NCBI RefSeq assembly: GCF_021730395.1
Contig: NC_069379.1
Span: 22,356,501 to 22,420,500, forward strand
Origin: Mercenaria mercenaria
Taxonomy: Eukaryota > Mollusca > Bivalvia > Venerida > Veneridae
DNA length: 64,000 nucleotides
Reading direction: 5' to 3'
This document shows positions 10,044 through 21,729 of this stretch, piece after piece. Below the pieces are notes generated by a model. That model was not told the origin of the DNA and did not search any database. It saw only the letters and a program-made list of their open reading frames with translations. The position numbers were made by a program, and so were the translations under genes. Numbering within the stretch: position 1 is the first letter of the stretch; each line of letters opens with the position of its first letter.

Positions 10044-11610
10044 AACAAGAAATATCTTTAAAAATGATGGTCGGCGAATTGTAATAAGGAAAGAAGTTTA
10101 TAAATTTTTCATCTAACATTCATCTTTCATCTAACATTTTTCAAATTGCAAAACTAAACACCGCACTTTAACAATTTAAATGATTCTCTTTTAATTTTTC
10201 GCAAAGGTTTCGTAGGGTTGCAATTTTGTTTCGTATTTCCTTAGACGAATAATTACAGCAGTAGTTCGATGAAGATTCATGAAGCGGTTCATGAGAAGAG
10301 GTCGTTAAACGTGTATATTTTTAGATAAATTGGTCTCTATTCCCATTTGTAACAAAATAGCAGGAGACCTTACGATATTGTTACACATCGAGTTTGATAA
10401 AAATCCATTACATTTTAATGGTTAATGCGAAGAAAGGCATATCTACTTTTAGCTATAGTGGTCCCTAATAGGGCCCAAGTTCCTATATAAATAAATTTGG
10501 AAGAGGACCTTATAATGATGCTCCAGACCAAGTATGACAAAGATCCACCAAGCTGTTCATGAGACGCTGTATAAAGGCATTTCTAGTTTTAGCTCTAGCA
10601 GCCCCTAAAAGGGGTCAAATGTCCCAGCTCAACAAAGTTGGCTGCGGGCCTAATAAAGATGCTACAAATCAAGTTTGATTAGAATACATGAGAAAAAATC
10701 AATTAAAGGATTTTTTATTTATTATTTTTATTTATTTCTAAAATAGGCCAACTGATCCCGCTTTAACAAATGCATATTCGCTATTCGTGAATCTTTGGAC
10801 AATGACGTCACACCTATAAAAAGTGAAGGTCAAGCAAAACATACAATTGTTATTATTTCAATATTTCTGTTTCATAAGCGCCGTATAAGCAAAGTTTGAC
10901 CGTAGTTATATCACATAGATAAACTGTATGCAACGTACCTTCATTTCAGTGTAAAATAAGATTCAGTCATTATATAGCATATATATAATGAAACAGATTT
11001 CAACTGAGTTCAATACTTGCATACAATATTAAAAAAAATATTCATATATAACAAATCAGTTAAATAATTTGTAACAAATATATCAAAGCAAACAAGTACT
11101 CATTTTAATATGCAAACTGAATAAGTCACAAAAAGCAAGAAACCTTTTCATATACAGACGACAATTCAATTATAACAAGGAAAATCTTTTAAAAAGCACT
11201 TCTCTACATAAAAGACTCTTATCACACTCTTATTCATGTGATACGCAGACCGTATTCAGCTCTTTCTTTAATTTGATATATGTTGGTATCTGAACAGGTT
11301 TTTATCATATTTATTAAACTTACTTATTATTTTGAGATATATCAATATTCTTGCTAAATATACTGAGCCAAAGTTGGCTTTAAAACTGTGAGCAGCGTCG
11401 TTTAGGATAAACGCTTTGTCTACATTTCACTCAGCGTAGCACAGTCAACAGAGTGAAAGAAATTGACACTCTCGTCCAATCAGGCAGAGTGTTGCATAAA
11501 TCTTCCGTCTTGATAAATTATCTATAATGCGTTATCAAGTAGTTTGATTGGCAAACTGAAGTCACGTGGCATAGGAAAACGAAAACGAATTTAGACGGCG
11601 TCGCCGAAAA
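10044..11610 (+). repeat. 1.56-kb interspersed repeat, copy A (uninterrupted)
   Basis: From aacaagaaatatctttaaaa at its left end to gcgtcgccgaaaaa at its right end, this segment matches 44079-46635 nearly base for base apart from a 995-bp insertion in that copy. It contains at least two diverged monomers of roughly 150 bp around the words tttagctctagcagcccct and tttagctatagtggtccct, each followed by a gcgggcct- or gaggacct-like block and an accaagt or tcaagtt word. Internal monomers of about this size are known from bivalve pearl/Helitron-type non-autonomous elements; membership here is inference. No coding capacity was seen. Confidence 0.85.
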
Positions 11611-13199
11611 ATGATACAAAAATGGCCAGTTATAGATTAATAAGAGAACTACTTGAATTCACATTGAATTCCTACTAAGTGCTGTACGCAGTTTGAACAT
11701 GAAAATTACTAGATAGTTTACATCCTTTCTGATACCTTGAATTAAACGTAAGAATGAGCAAAGCCTTCATGTAATGTAGATGTATGCTCTAGAAAATGTA
11801 TCTGTTGGCGTTAGAAAATAAACTGATGTATAAAACATATGTTCGAAAAGAAATGCGATCAGGTTTTGCAATTGTTCATCTATTAAGTTAGTTAAAGGAT
11901 TGGAACACAGATTTTTAGTTCTCTTCAGTACAAATACACCGAAATCAAATAGTAAATAATTTTGCTATTGGTGTAGCTGACCTCCACAAGTTCACAGTCA
12001 AATGTGTGTCTTAGCGAATCTTATCAAGCTTCTCTTTTATAAATTGTCTGTATGGTCGAGAAGAAATAACCCACTCAAAGTTGACACCGGCTGTAAACGT
12101 AGGTATCTCGTTATAAAGAAATAATAAAAAGCCGAAAATGAGTTTTGTAGAATAACAAACACTTGCCATGAGAAAACTGTTATAATTACACGGTTTGAAA
12201 TGAAAGTTGCAATTTATTTCCATTTTTAGCAAATCTGATTGTAGTTTAAAATACGTATACTGACAATAAAATGCTGGAATAGACACCTCAAAATCAGCAT
12301 TTTTAAAGAAAAAAATATGTTTTAATATGGATTTTTATAAAACATTTAAAAATCCCACAACACCTCAGAATTTTGGAACGAAACAGTTTTGTCCTTTTCT
12401 GAAAGCCTAGTCTTTTATATATAAATATACTCGAAAATGCCAATTTTTCAGCTGAAGCACTGAGTAGTTATTAAAAAGACGAGGCATGAAATCATTCAGT
12501 CAAAATAAACATAACTTCTGAAACAAAATGGGCATAGTGTTCGAAATAAAGACCACGTTATATTACTTTTCGAACAACCCTCGCAAATGAGTCAGAAATG
12601 GCTTCTACACTGAGCAATGAGCAAAAGGTGTCATGGTACGGCTTAAAGGTGTGAGTGCATTCTAATTATGTTGTAACTGAATCAAATCTTACTGGTGGAA
12701 AGTTTAAATGATACGTAAATCTTTTCACAGGCAAGCTACATCAAAATCGTGAGCAGTGTTCAAATAACCGTAAAACCTGAACAAAGTTTATTTATGTGAA
12801 TGAGTACGTATATATGTTAAAATTTCGACGAGATTGGTATAAGGCTGAATGTGGAGTCCAGCTGATCTTTACAGTATCATACCCGTGAAATTTTCTTTTC
12901 AGACATTTCTGCATGAATATATTAAAGAGACATTAATCGATAAAAGATTAATTTCTCAAAAGAGAACGTTTACGCCCGCCTTTTATTATATAATGATGTA
13001 TTTGAGCCAGGAACCAAGGAACTATTTTTGAATTCTTAATTGAATTATTTTTCAAAGGACAATTGCAACAGTTAGAAACAGGATTTCATCTAGGATAAAT
13101 TAGGGAATATACATCGCTGTATTGCAAAAACTTATGAAACTGTTGGATTGTAGCGTTATTACTATAAATAAGTTTTGATGAAAGATTTATTCAGCAAAA
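11611..13199. other. Upstream region of GT92; no gene recognised
   Basis: AT-rich sequence. A 91-codon minus-strand frame (12011-12286) and a 60-codon plus frame (12849-13031) have no recognisable family. A possible acceptor (ttattcag, ending near 13194) lies just before the GT92 ATG, so a 5' UTR intron may be present here. Confidence 0.45.
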
Positions 13200-13963
13200 A
13201 TGTCTGTATTTATTAGGATTCTTTTGAAATTAAGCGTCTATGCTAACAAAAAGTATATTACAATATTTATGACATATCTATATGTGCTAACATTTGTAGT
13301 GTTAATCAGCTCGCATGTGCGACTTTCAAAGGACTACGTACTCCGTGATATTGGTTTGAAAAGTTATCTGAAGAGGTCATTGAGTGAATATAACGAACAA
13401 GATACAGAAATGAAAGGACATGCAATTGTAAAAGAGCAAGACGAAAATAATGTTGCGGACAGCATGTTTATAAACAAAATGCCTCAAAACAATGAAAGAG
13501 GCAATCCATTTAGGGACAGAAAACAACGACAAAACAAAGAAATTAATGGACCAAAAACAAATAACCATGAAGAAGAAAAGCAAAACATGGAAACGATAAA
13601 TAAGGGCGAGATCATTAATGTAAAACGCACAGACCCGGACAATGACAAGAAGAAGACAATAGACATTGAAAATTCAAATGCAGTTAAATCTGAATATCCA
13701 AATGTGGAAGTGGTCAATAATTTCCATTTTGACAATACACCGGATATCAAAGAAGGTATTTTTCAAAATATAACCGAAGATGGAACATTCTTATTATTTT
13801 CAGCATATTTAGATAACATAAATGGTCAGCCTTATATCAAGGTGTTAGCTATAAACGGTAACACATATCTACCGAAATTCTATTGCGAAGTTACAAACCA
13901 TAACAACTTCGTTGTCACAACCAAAGGAAAGATTTGGATGCTCCCGGATCATCATGAAAAAAT
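13200..13963 (+). CDS. GT92 glycosyltransferase, exon 1 (anchor, stem, start of catalytic domain)
   Basis: The first exon of a 557-residue protein. Residues 1-19 are a short basic cytosolic tail, and 20-40 (YITIFMTYLYVLTFVVLISS) form the single membrane anchor of a type II Golgi protein. Residues 50-185 are a very hydrophilic Asn/Lys/Glu-rich stem. Residues about 190-254 begin the GT92 domain: FLLFSAYLDNINGQPYIKVL, then AINGN and FYCEV, the usual opening of this family. The exon stops at a strong donor (aaaaat|gtaagt, GT at 13964-13965) in phase 2, leaving AT. The next exon supplies T, making Ile before YKTVFLYCPLP, the expected family sequence. ATG 13200 is chosen because it places the anchor correctly and no earlier in-frame Met is better. 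Confidence 0.9.
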
Positions 13964-13965
13964 GT

Positions 13966-14215
13966 AAGTTTTGCAATCTTTATAATATGTTTAGAAAATA
14001 CATATAATTATTAATCAGTACATGTTTGGGAATGTCTTATAAATTTTCAAAGTTTTGCGATCATTATGTTATGTTTAGAAAGTACATAAAATTATTAATC
14101 AATACATGTTTGGGAAAGTCTTATAAATTTTCAAAGTTTTGCAATCTTATGTTGTGTTTAGAAAATACAATTATTAATCAATACATGTTTGGGAGTCTTA
14201 AAATTTTAAAACTGA
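13966..14215 (+). repeat. ~85-bp tandem triplication starting at the GT92 splice donor
   Basis: Three imperfect copies of aagttttgcaatc...atgtttagaaaatacat...attattaatcaatacatgtttggga lie head to tail. The first begins in the donor sequence itself (gtaagttttgcaatc), and the words aagttttgcgatc and aagttttgcaatc recur at about 14050 and 14135. The intact donor at 13964 is not duplicated, because later copies read caaagtttt instead of gtaagt. Confidence 0.8.
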
Positions 14216-14330
14216 TAAAATAGGCCTTGTCATATAGCTTAAGGCTACAAAATGTATAGGTCACTGTTCTACCTACTGTAAATATTTTAACAACTTCAAT
14301 GAAGGATCGCATGTGTAAATCCCTATATCA

Positions 14331-14392
14331 CACCCTATAAACGACTGTATCCCCCGCTTCCTCTTGCGAGTGATCAAAACAATAAAATGACA
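14331..14392 (+). repeat. Left copy of a 62-bp inverted repeat pair
   Basis: The stretch caccctataaacgactgta, then ttcctcttgcgagtgatcaa and aacaataaa, occurs in reverse complement at 18592-18654 with few mismatches. Both copies are in the GT92 intron, 4.2 kb apart. They could be the ends of one decayed element or two separate insertions. Confidence 0.75.
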
Positions 14393-15639
14393 CGGAAAAG
14401 GTACGAATCGTCATTAAATTCATTATTTGGCTTTACACTCTATGTGTATTTAAGTTAAACGGTAAGTCTAACATAAATATGTGTATATGATGATATAATA
14501 GATGCAACTGACAGGTAATGTTTAAAAAATGTTGACTGATCACACTCATTGCATGAAAATTCTCTCGACGATGTCAAGAAATTGATGAATATCACGCCAA
14601 ATTGATTTGTAATCCAATTATCCATTTTGTTTTCTGTAAAAAGGATGCATACTCCATAAATGTATGTAAATAAAATGTTTTGTTTCTGTTGCGTTTTTGA
14701 ATGAATTTTATTTTTCTCTAGTCGGTAAAAAAACATTTACTGTATGCCGGCTTGCCAATTTTGATATTTGATCTGAATTCGTATTTGCGAATGATACTGT
14801 ATTCCATCTTGCGATTACAAAAGGCGATTTATGTCCTTGAAATGCGTAAATGAAATAAAAAATATGCATATAAAATTGTTTCTTTTAATCAGTCGTCATG
14901 TTTATACTGCAATTAAATGTCGACCCCCACCATGCGATGTTTATACTAATCCATTGGGGTGGTTGGATTCGAGTGTCTGTGACTCGCTATCCTACTTAAT
15001 TAAATAATTAATTGAATGCTTCAGCATCGTTTACATGCAAGTGTTCAGAGTTGGCTTTACACTCATATACTATCATAAAATACGAATTAGAAACTGAATG
15101 TATACACAAGGTCCCTACCATATCTTGCAAGAAATTAATCGTCGATTCCCTATGGAAATCGCACGAAGTAATGTTACCTTACGATTTCAAAATATCAGTG
15201 AGATGAGACAGGAGAGGACTATAGGTTGACCCCCGTCTGTCTGTCCGTCTGCAAGAAAATGATCCTCTGATTTAAAAACAACAAACAAAACTATTTCACC
15301 CGCAAGTATCCTGCGGATGAACGTATAAATAGAAAAGGATAACGAATATATTATCGGAAAAGTCGATTAAGTCCTTATTATTAATAATTCAGAGTTAACT
15401 TCATGGTGAATCAGTCAACAAGATTCAAAAGCAGCACAAAAAAGCCGAATGGCATAATGGTTTAACCCCGTTTCTCAATAATAAACTTTGATAAACATGT
15501 TATCGTTACAAATACAGCCGACATGTTTACTGACTGTCAAGATTTTCCGCTATTTCTGATGTTAGAAATAGTTTGCATTTGATAGTGATAACGCACACAC
15601 GCCAGGAATATGTCCTTGCGGATTTGGTCGTTTTCATTG

Positions 15640-17425
15640 CTTTTTACAGTTTACAGTTTATTAATCAAGTCAAGGCCCATAAGGGCCTCTGACAACAATT
15701 GTAACAATAACAAGTCATAGTAACAAAATCAGATTGGCATGTAAAATCGGACAAATCGTTGCAGAAGTAACTGATGATGTGGAGGATGAGAACTAACTAT
15801 TTATCTAAAAGTAGACATCATTTTTTTTACAGAAAACAGTCAGTTTTAACAAAGTATTCTTATTGTAATTGTTCATAAGGTCAGACAATTTGAGAGTATC
15901 TGGATATTTAAAATAATATTCATCTATATATTAAATATATAGATGAATATTATGTTGATAGAAAAAAAAATATATTACATTTTTTATCAACTTTGAAATA
16001 TATATTTGTAATAAAAAGGAAATTCATCTCCTAAATATGTTACAATTACACAAATGACAAGTACTTTGTTCTCCTGCATTGTTTTCAAATCTACCTTTTT
16101 CTATTGGCAACATGATTCATGTATCTGAATTTACAAAGTGAAATGCTTAGGTCAAAATGTAAAAGCTTGAAATATTTTTCAAATACAAATTCGTGTTTAT
16201 ACATTCTATAATTTAAACATTTGCTTGGGTTATTAACTGAATAGTTCCAGTTTTGTAATTCAAGTGTTAACACCATTTTAGAAGGAGTTACAAGAGCGAA
16301 TCTTCTGATCTAACGACTAATTAAATATACCAAGAGAATCAAGACTTTCTTTAAAATAACATAACCAGTTAAATTTCTTGTTTTGCCTCTAAGACAGTAA
16401 GAGAAGTTCTGTACAAAATATTACAAATTTTATTTTCCTTGGAGCTTATTAACTTACTCCAAAAACTCCCTGAATTTACTAATAACTGCAAACATAGCTT
16501 TGCGTGCTTGATCAACTAAATGAGCCTCAGTTCTACCGTACTTGCCATTGAATGAAAATTGAATACCTAGGTATGAGAAGTAGCCAGCAATTTCTAAAAT
16601 ATTACCACTCTCAAATTGAAATACTGAAGCATTACGTATACCTCTCTTATTTTTCAAAAATATAACAACTTTAGCCCCTATGAGGTGCAATACTCTGACA
16701 TAGCATTAAGAGCTGACTGGAGGTCATTAGGGGTCTTTGCTAAGGTTACTGTGTCATCAGCATACAATAGCAAATATAACTTGAAGAAGAAAACTTCAAA
16801 ATCGTTATCACTTAACATATGACTAGCATTATCAGAAAATAACTGAAGACCATGAAATTTACTAGACAAAAAGCTATAAATCATTCCAGAATAAAAAAAA
16901 ATAGAATAGGAAAAAGATTTTCACCTTGTCTAACTCCTGTATCACAAAAAATTCAGATGGAGTATTGTTTGATTTTACACAAGACTTCGCTTTATCATAC
17001 ATGTTGAGAATAATTTTAAAACATTTACCATCAATATTGTAACTTAGAATCTTTCGCCGCAGAGCAATACGATTGACTGAGTTGAGGGAAATTTAGTTAA
17101 TCCAAAAAAGCACAGTAGAGTTTTTTATTATTGACAAAATACATATCTATTAACAATTTTAAAGAAAATATATGATCAACAGGGCTATAATGTTTTCTAA
17201 ATCCAGCCTGTTCTTCACACAATATGTTATTGACCTCAAAAGTATTTAACCTAGTGTTTTATAAAGATGTGAACAACTTTCCAAAACAGCTTAATATAGT
17301 TATGCCCCTGTAATTGTCAGGGTTATTAATGCTACCCTTGTTCTTGTACAAAGGTAAATAACATCATTACTCCAGATATCGGGAAAAATACCCGACAACG
17401 ACAGACGAAGGACACAGGGTAATCA
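15640..17425 (-). mobile_element. Decayed LINE (APE-type non-LTR retrotransposon), 5'-truncated
   Basis: Reading the minus strand from 17425 down: a SDIWSN-like block, then PLYKNKGSINNPDNYRGITI with LSCFGKLFTSL, then ILCEEQAGFRKHYSPVDHIF, LKLLIDMYFVNNKKLYCAFL, and the catalytic YADDT at about 16750-16764 followed by AKTPNDLQSALNAMSEYC. Further on come GAKVVIFLKN, YLGIQFS and DQARKAMFAVISKFREF, then after a gap SKCLNYRMYKHEFVFEKYF, CKFRYMNH and a C-terminal DTLKLSDLMNNYNK. These are reverse-transcriptase blocks and the LINE tail in correct order. Stops, frame shifts and an internal loss near 16280-16450 make it dead. The 3' UTR ends near 15640-15670 with ttgattaataaactgtaaac. It lies antisense in the GT92 intron. 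The clade was not assigned. Confidence 0.85.
15913..15953. repeat. Perfect 41-bp AT-rich palindrome
   Basis: The arm ataatattcatctatatatt (20 bases) is followed by one A and its exact reverse complement. It lies in the 3' coding tail of the decayed LINE. Confidence 0.9.
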
Positions 17426-17480
17426 CAAAAGCTCTTCTAGAGCACTTCTTGCTCAGGTGAGGTAATAGACCCTCATTTTT
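17370..17480 (-). repeat. Possible dispersed repeat (CACCTGAGC-type)
   Basis: On the minus strand the stretch reads cacctgagcaagaagtgctc, then tagaagagcttttgtgat, taccctgtgtccttcgtctg and tcgttgtcgg. I recall this pattern as common in bivalve intergenic DNA. There is no second copy in the window, so the call rests on memory only. Confidence 0.3.
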
Positions 17481-18591
17481 TTCCTCTAATGGCACTTCTG
17501 CTTGTAAAATGGGGACTTATTTCATTCTCAGAATGTATTTTCAGTAAAATAAGACAAGGTTCATGTTAAAGTGCATGTGTTTATGGCAAATACAAAGACA
17601 AACCTAAAATAAAGCTGATTACTGTGCGACGCTGTCAAGAAAGCGATCCACAAAGGATTAGTGAATTCAATCTTGCGCCGCTTCACCCCATTTACTGTTC
17701 ATATTCTCACATGTTATTAATTGCAGTTGCGATTATATATTAGTTGGTTTGAAATTCTAGAAAATATAGTCTTGTATGAGACATCGTCGCATTACGGTCT
17801 CATGATGGTGAACATTTGTGCCAAGTTATTTCAAAATCCCTTAATGTATAAAGAAGTTATAGCACTGACACGAAACACAGACCATGTTTCTCCTTTAAGT
17901 GTAACTTTAAAAATAAAAAGGAAAGTAATAAGATGGGCATTAACTACATATGGCCGATGTTTGTATGAAAACTTTGAGAGAGGTAGGTGCAATAGCATTG
18001 AAGTAATTGCACGACCAAATATATGAGGACACATATACAAACAGATCGAACAGACAGACCGCATGGTGACTGCTTTATACCACCCGCCTTCAAACATTGT
18101 TTGCGGGTTCTAAATATGAAGAAATACTACAGGAGCATAGGAAACGCCGACATTTTGTAAAGAAGTCACTCACAAAAAGGCATACAGTCTATCTACCGAA
18201 CTCGCAAGCAGTTGTACAGAAATTAAGCAAGCATGCATACAGTCAGGAAATAGCACTGAATCTTCTTTCCTTTACGGTTATAAACAAATTCGAGAATTTA
18301 TCAATGATTTTATTTCATTTTACCAAACTAGTATTGTTTCTTTATCCATGAAACAGTGGAATTTACATATAGGTCATTCTTCCAGCAAGAAAATAAGTAC
18401 TTGTGACGCCGACAATGTATAATTTCTGGACAAAATCAGTGATCAATCGAGTTTTTGCTATAATTCTACCTGTCATCAGACTAGCACATTATATACAGAA
18501 ACAAGTCATGTTCAGGTTCTAATAAAATGAATATATATATACCTTTAAAGCTAATCAGTCACTTTAAAATGCTGTTTGTCAACGTTTAGCT

Positions 18592-18654
18592 GTCAGTTTA
18601 TTGTTTTGATCACTCGCAAGAGGAAGAGGGGAAATACAGTCGTTTATAGGGTGT
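18592..18654 (-). repeat. Right copy of the 62-bp inverted repeat pair
   Basis: Reverse complement of 14331-14392: ttgttttgatcactcgcaag, then aggaagagg, and cagtcgtttatagggtgtg. See the left copy. Confidence 0.75.
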
Positions 18655-19129
18655 GTATATTATTTAAAACAAAAAGGGACATGATGACCCTATATCGCTC
18701 TCAAGAGTTTCACAGTTCAAACACATTCTAACAAGAAACATGTCTACAACTTACCTTCTGTTTAAGAGAAGATTTCCATGTATGATATAGCCTTGTTAAG
18801 AAGGGTAGTCCCAAGCCTGGCAGTCATGTTTATTGTTCTTAAAATATATGTAAAATATTGCTTTTAATAGTTTGAGCAGATGTGTATTAACCCCTGTCAG
18901 CAATGTTTTTTTTTCATATCATGAATTTTCACAATTTTAGGAGAGATTTACTCAAAGAGCTTTTTTTCTGAAATTATTTCAAATTAATTGAACATTTCTT
19001 CTATATTAAGCTCTGGAGGCATGGTTCTGAAAAAAAAAAACATGAGACCAAGAATTTCTTACAAGAGGATTTTTAAAATTTCCACGATGTACATATAGGG
19101 AAAAAAGACAACGGCTCCTGGCGGTCATG

Positions 19130-19390
19130 TTTGACTTTGGAACATGGTGGGGGTAAGAGTGAGAATAGGTGCACCATAAACCGGTTTAAACTCACCAGTG
19201 GTGGTTTTGCCACTGACCGTTCTAAGGCGGTGCCCCACTGTTCCTGTATTTGTTTGTTTTGTCCTTTTGTGTTTATTTTGTGTGTGTGTGGTGTGCGTGT
19301 GTTGATCGTGTGTGCCCTTGAGGAGGCTGCGTTTTTGGAACGTGGCTTTCCCTCTTGGATATTCTTCCTCGTTTTTATGACAAATCGTAA
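19130..19390 (+). repeat. Dispersed repeat family R2, copy 1
   Basis: Shares ordered blocks with 22431-22630: gactttggaacatggtg, ggtgcaccataaaccggttt, aaggcggtgccccactgt, tttgtttgttttgt, and a tail of aacgt(g)gctttccct plus ttggatatt. Copy 1 also has a TG-rich tract (tttgtgtgtgtgtggtgtgc). Open frames of 136-168 codons on both strands overlap here; they do not match a family and are not conserved in copy 2, so I treat them as chance. Confidence 0.8.
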
Positions 19391-20165
19391 TAATTTGTAC
19401 AATCTTGGTAGAGGGTCGCCTGTGGAACATCTCAAAATCAAACCAGCAAATTGGGCGGAGATGTCGTATGAAGATATTTCTATTAGAGCTCTGGTGGCCA
19501 TGCTTTGCCAGGATTCGGAATACACTGAATATTCTTACTAAAGCAACTTCCATGCAACATTTATGTTTAATCATTTTCAAATCGGACTGGCAGTTTCTGA
19601 CAGGAAGACTTTTGAAATAGCCACTATACACATGTAATGGAAAGTAGCAAAGCTCTCTGGAAGTTATGTTATTGACAAGTTAGAATAATTTGAACATTGT
19701 TGTTGGAAGAGTCATCCAAGGTTCATTTATGTGAAATTAATTTCAAATCAAGCTAGTAGTTTCTGACAAGAAGCCACTTAGAGATTCCACTGTAAAGACA
19801 TAGTGATAATTGACCGCGCCTTTTGCCGACCATGTTTTTGACGAAACAATCGTGATAAAGGGTTACACAATAACTATTATTTTAAATCTCCTCTATACAC
19901 TTTATAGATTACCTCGCCATCCGGTGGATATGTTGTTTTTTTACCAATCAAATTTATTTGAACAATATTGAAAAATTTGTTTTCCCTATAAGTACATAGT
20001 GGAAATTTCAGTTCTTTCTTAATTGGGACCATCGGTTTTGGAGGAAATGTCTTTTGAAAATGTTTCTATTTTAAGCTAAAAAATCCCTATGTTCAACTAG
20101 GTGAAACATTTTGAAGAACTTTTCAAGACCATTTCCATCTAATGATTTCAGATTGATTAAAGAGC

Positions 20166-20400
20166 GGACTACGAAGCCAGGTTTCTGAGTTCGAGCCCTT
20201 GCTCTTCCAACTAAAATTACTAAAATCGGGATAAGATTCGTGTGTATGGGTGTTTTACACCTGGCACGCTTAAGAACCAGGAAAGCTTCTGGAATTGGAG
20301 CGTCTTCTGTATATTGCTAACAGTCTTCTAAGGGGAGTCTAAATTATGGGTTAAATTAAGGCGGCGACTAATACTAAGCTCACATAAAAACAAATAATGA
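20166..20400 (+). mobile_element. tRNA-derived SINE (family S1), 5'-truncated copy
   Basis: Starts inside a tRNA-like head and keeps a B-box-like word (gagttcgagccc) followed by ctcttccaacta. The body matches 37146-37415 in order: gggataag, gtgt(a/-)tggg or cggg, cctgg(c/t)acgct, gcttctggaat, gtcttctgtat, agtcttcta, and a final region with taagct. Inserted in the GT92 intron close to exon 2. Confidence 0.75.
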
Positions 20401-20661
20401 TTTCAGAGGAGATATTAATGGGTGGACGGACGGTTATATGAATGACAGTGAGCGATCACAAAATCTCATCTAGATGACCATTTGTGCATGGCAAAGGGGA
20501 TATTGAATAATTTAATATATTAGATACACACAATATTTTTCCGATGAGAGCGGTCGCTGTAAATGTCAGTCATACCAAGTAATGTTACTTTCAAGTAATT
20601 TTCAGGTATAAATAGTGTTTCTACCCAAAGATCAGTCATATAAAGATGTTTTTTGTTTCAG

Positions 20662-21571
20662 TTATAAAACTGTGTTCCTGTACTGTCCATTACCCGATGA
20701 TAACATTCCACATCACGTGTCAATAATACCAATTAAAAAGCCTGCCCGACTTCACAGACTTCCGGTCATGTATCATCCGAAAATGTTACGAAACTTCACT
20801 GTTTGTCTGTCCCCTCTGTTTTTCAACAATAGCATAGCGAATGAGCTTGTCGAGTGGTTTGAAATAAATAAACTGATGGGAGCAGATCTGTTTATTGTAT
20901 ATAACCACACAACGTTTGGACGGACAGATGAAATTTTGAATCACTATGAGAAAGAAGGTTGGATTAAAGTCATTCAGTGGCAGCCACCAGTGTATTCAGA
21001 TTTACATTATTTTGGACAAGTTGCTATGATGAATGATTGTTTATTTCGTACTTACAAGATCTCTAAATATATGGTAAATATTGACATTGATGAATTGATA
21101 ATACCACGAAAAGGTAAAACTACCTGGGGCGAATTAATGACATCATTTCCACAAAATTTTTGTGAATACAGTTTTAGAAGTACATTAATGCCATTTGAGA
21201 GCAAGAACGTTTTTGAAGGAAAACAGCGTGCAAGGGAGCTAAATCTTCATTTCTTACTACGCATGTCAAGGCGAGAGTATATCTTCGGCAAAACGGTAAG
21301 ATCAAAGTACATCGTTAACACAACATGTATTGACACTGTAGGGATACATTACTGCTGGAAATATCGTAATGGAACTGCTGATACTCAAAGATACCACGTG
21401 ACACCGCGTGATTCACTTACTTACCATTTCCGGAACGAACCGGTTGCAAAGAAAGGAAAAGAAATAGAGGAAAAGGCAGTATACAAATATCATACACAGT
21501 TAATTGAAAATGCTAAAGCGAGATGGGAGAAGATAAACGCTGAAAGAAAGTTATCAAAGGAAAAAACTTAA
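20662..21571 (+). CDS. GT92 glycosyltransferase, exon 2 (catalytic domain)
   Basis: Starts after the acceptor ttttttgtttcag (AG at 20660-20661) with the T that completes the Ile codon from exon 1, and ends at a TAA that closes at 21571. It gives residues 255-557. GT92 (DUF23) features in order: YKTVFLYCPLP at 256-266; RNFTVCLSPLFF at 298-309; IANELVEWFEINKLMGADLF at 313-332; the acidic metal/nucleotide-sugar motif VNIDIDELIIPR at 393-404; a KTVRSKY...GIHYCW block at 465-487; and LTYHFRN at 508-514. Cys residues (CLS, FCEY, TTCID, HYCW) suggest lumenal disulfides. The nematode family member GALT-1 adds galactose to core fucose of N-glycans; the acceptor here is unknown. The domain looks complete. 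A 6.7-kb intron loaded with repeats separates the two exons. Confidence 0.92.
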
Positions 21572-21718
21572 GTGAAATAAGATTTTATTTAAGTGTAAAT
21601 ATGATGAGGATTTCAATGAACGTAATCTATATATTACAAATAAGCTTGGACTACAGTTATTATAAATTACGTAAATACTTTGTTAAATTTAACTCTCGTA
21701 ATTCAGATTTGGTTTTAA

Positions 21719-21724
21719 AATAAA
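21719..21724 (+). other. Poly(A) signal candidate for GT92
   Basis: AATAAA about 150 bases after the stop codon, the first canonical hexamer downstream. Confidence 0.5.
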
Positions 21725-21729
21725 TAGCA

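Noticed and set aside
13377-13750. Minus-strand frames of 68 and 88 codons
   Set aside because: Antisense shadows of the A/G-rich stem region of GT92 exon 1.
19073-19631. Frames of 136, 150 and 168 codons
   Set aside because: They overlap on both strands within dispersed repeat R2 and are not preserved in the second copy at 22,431-22,632.
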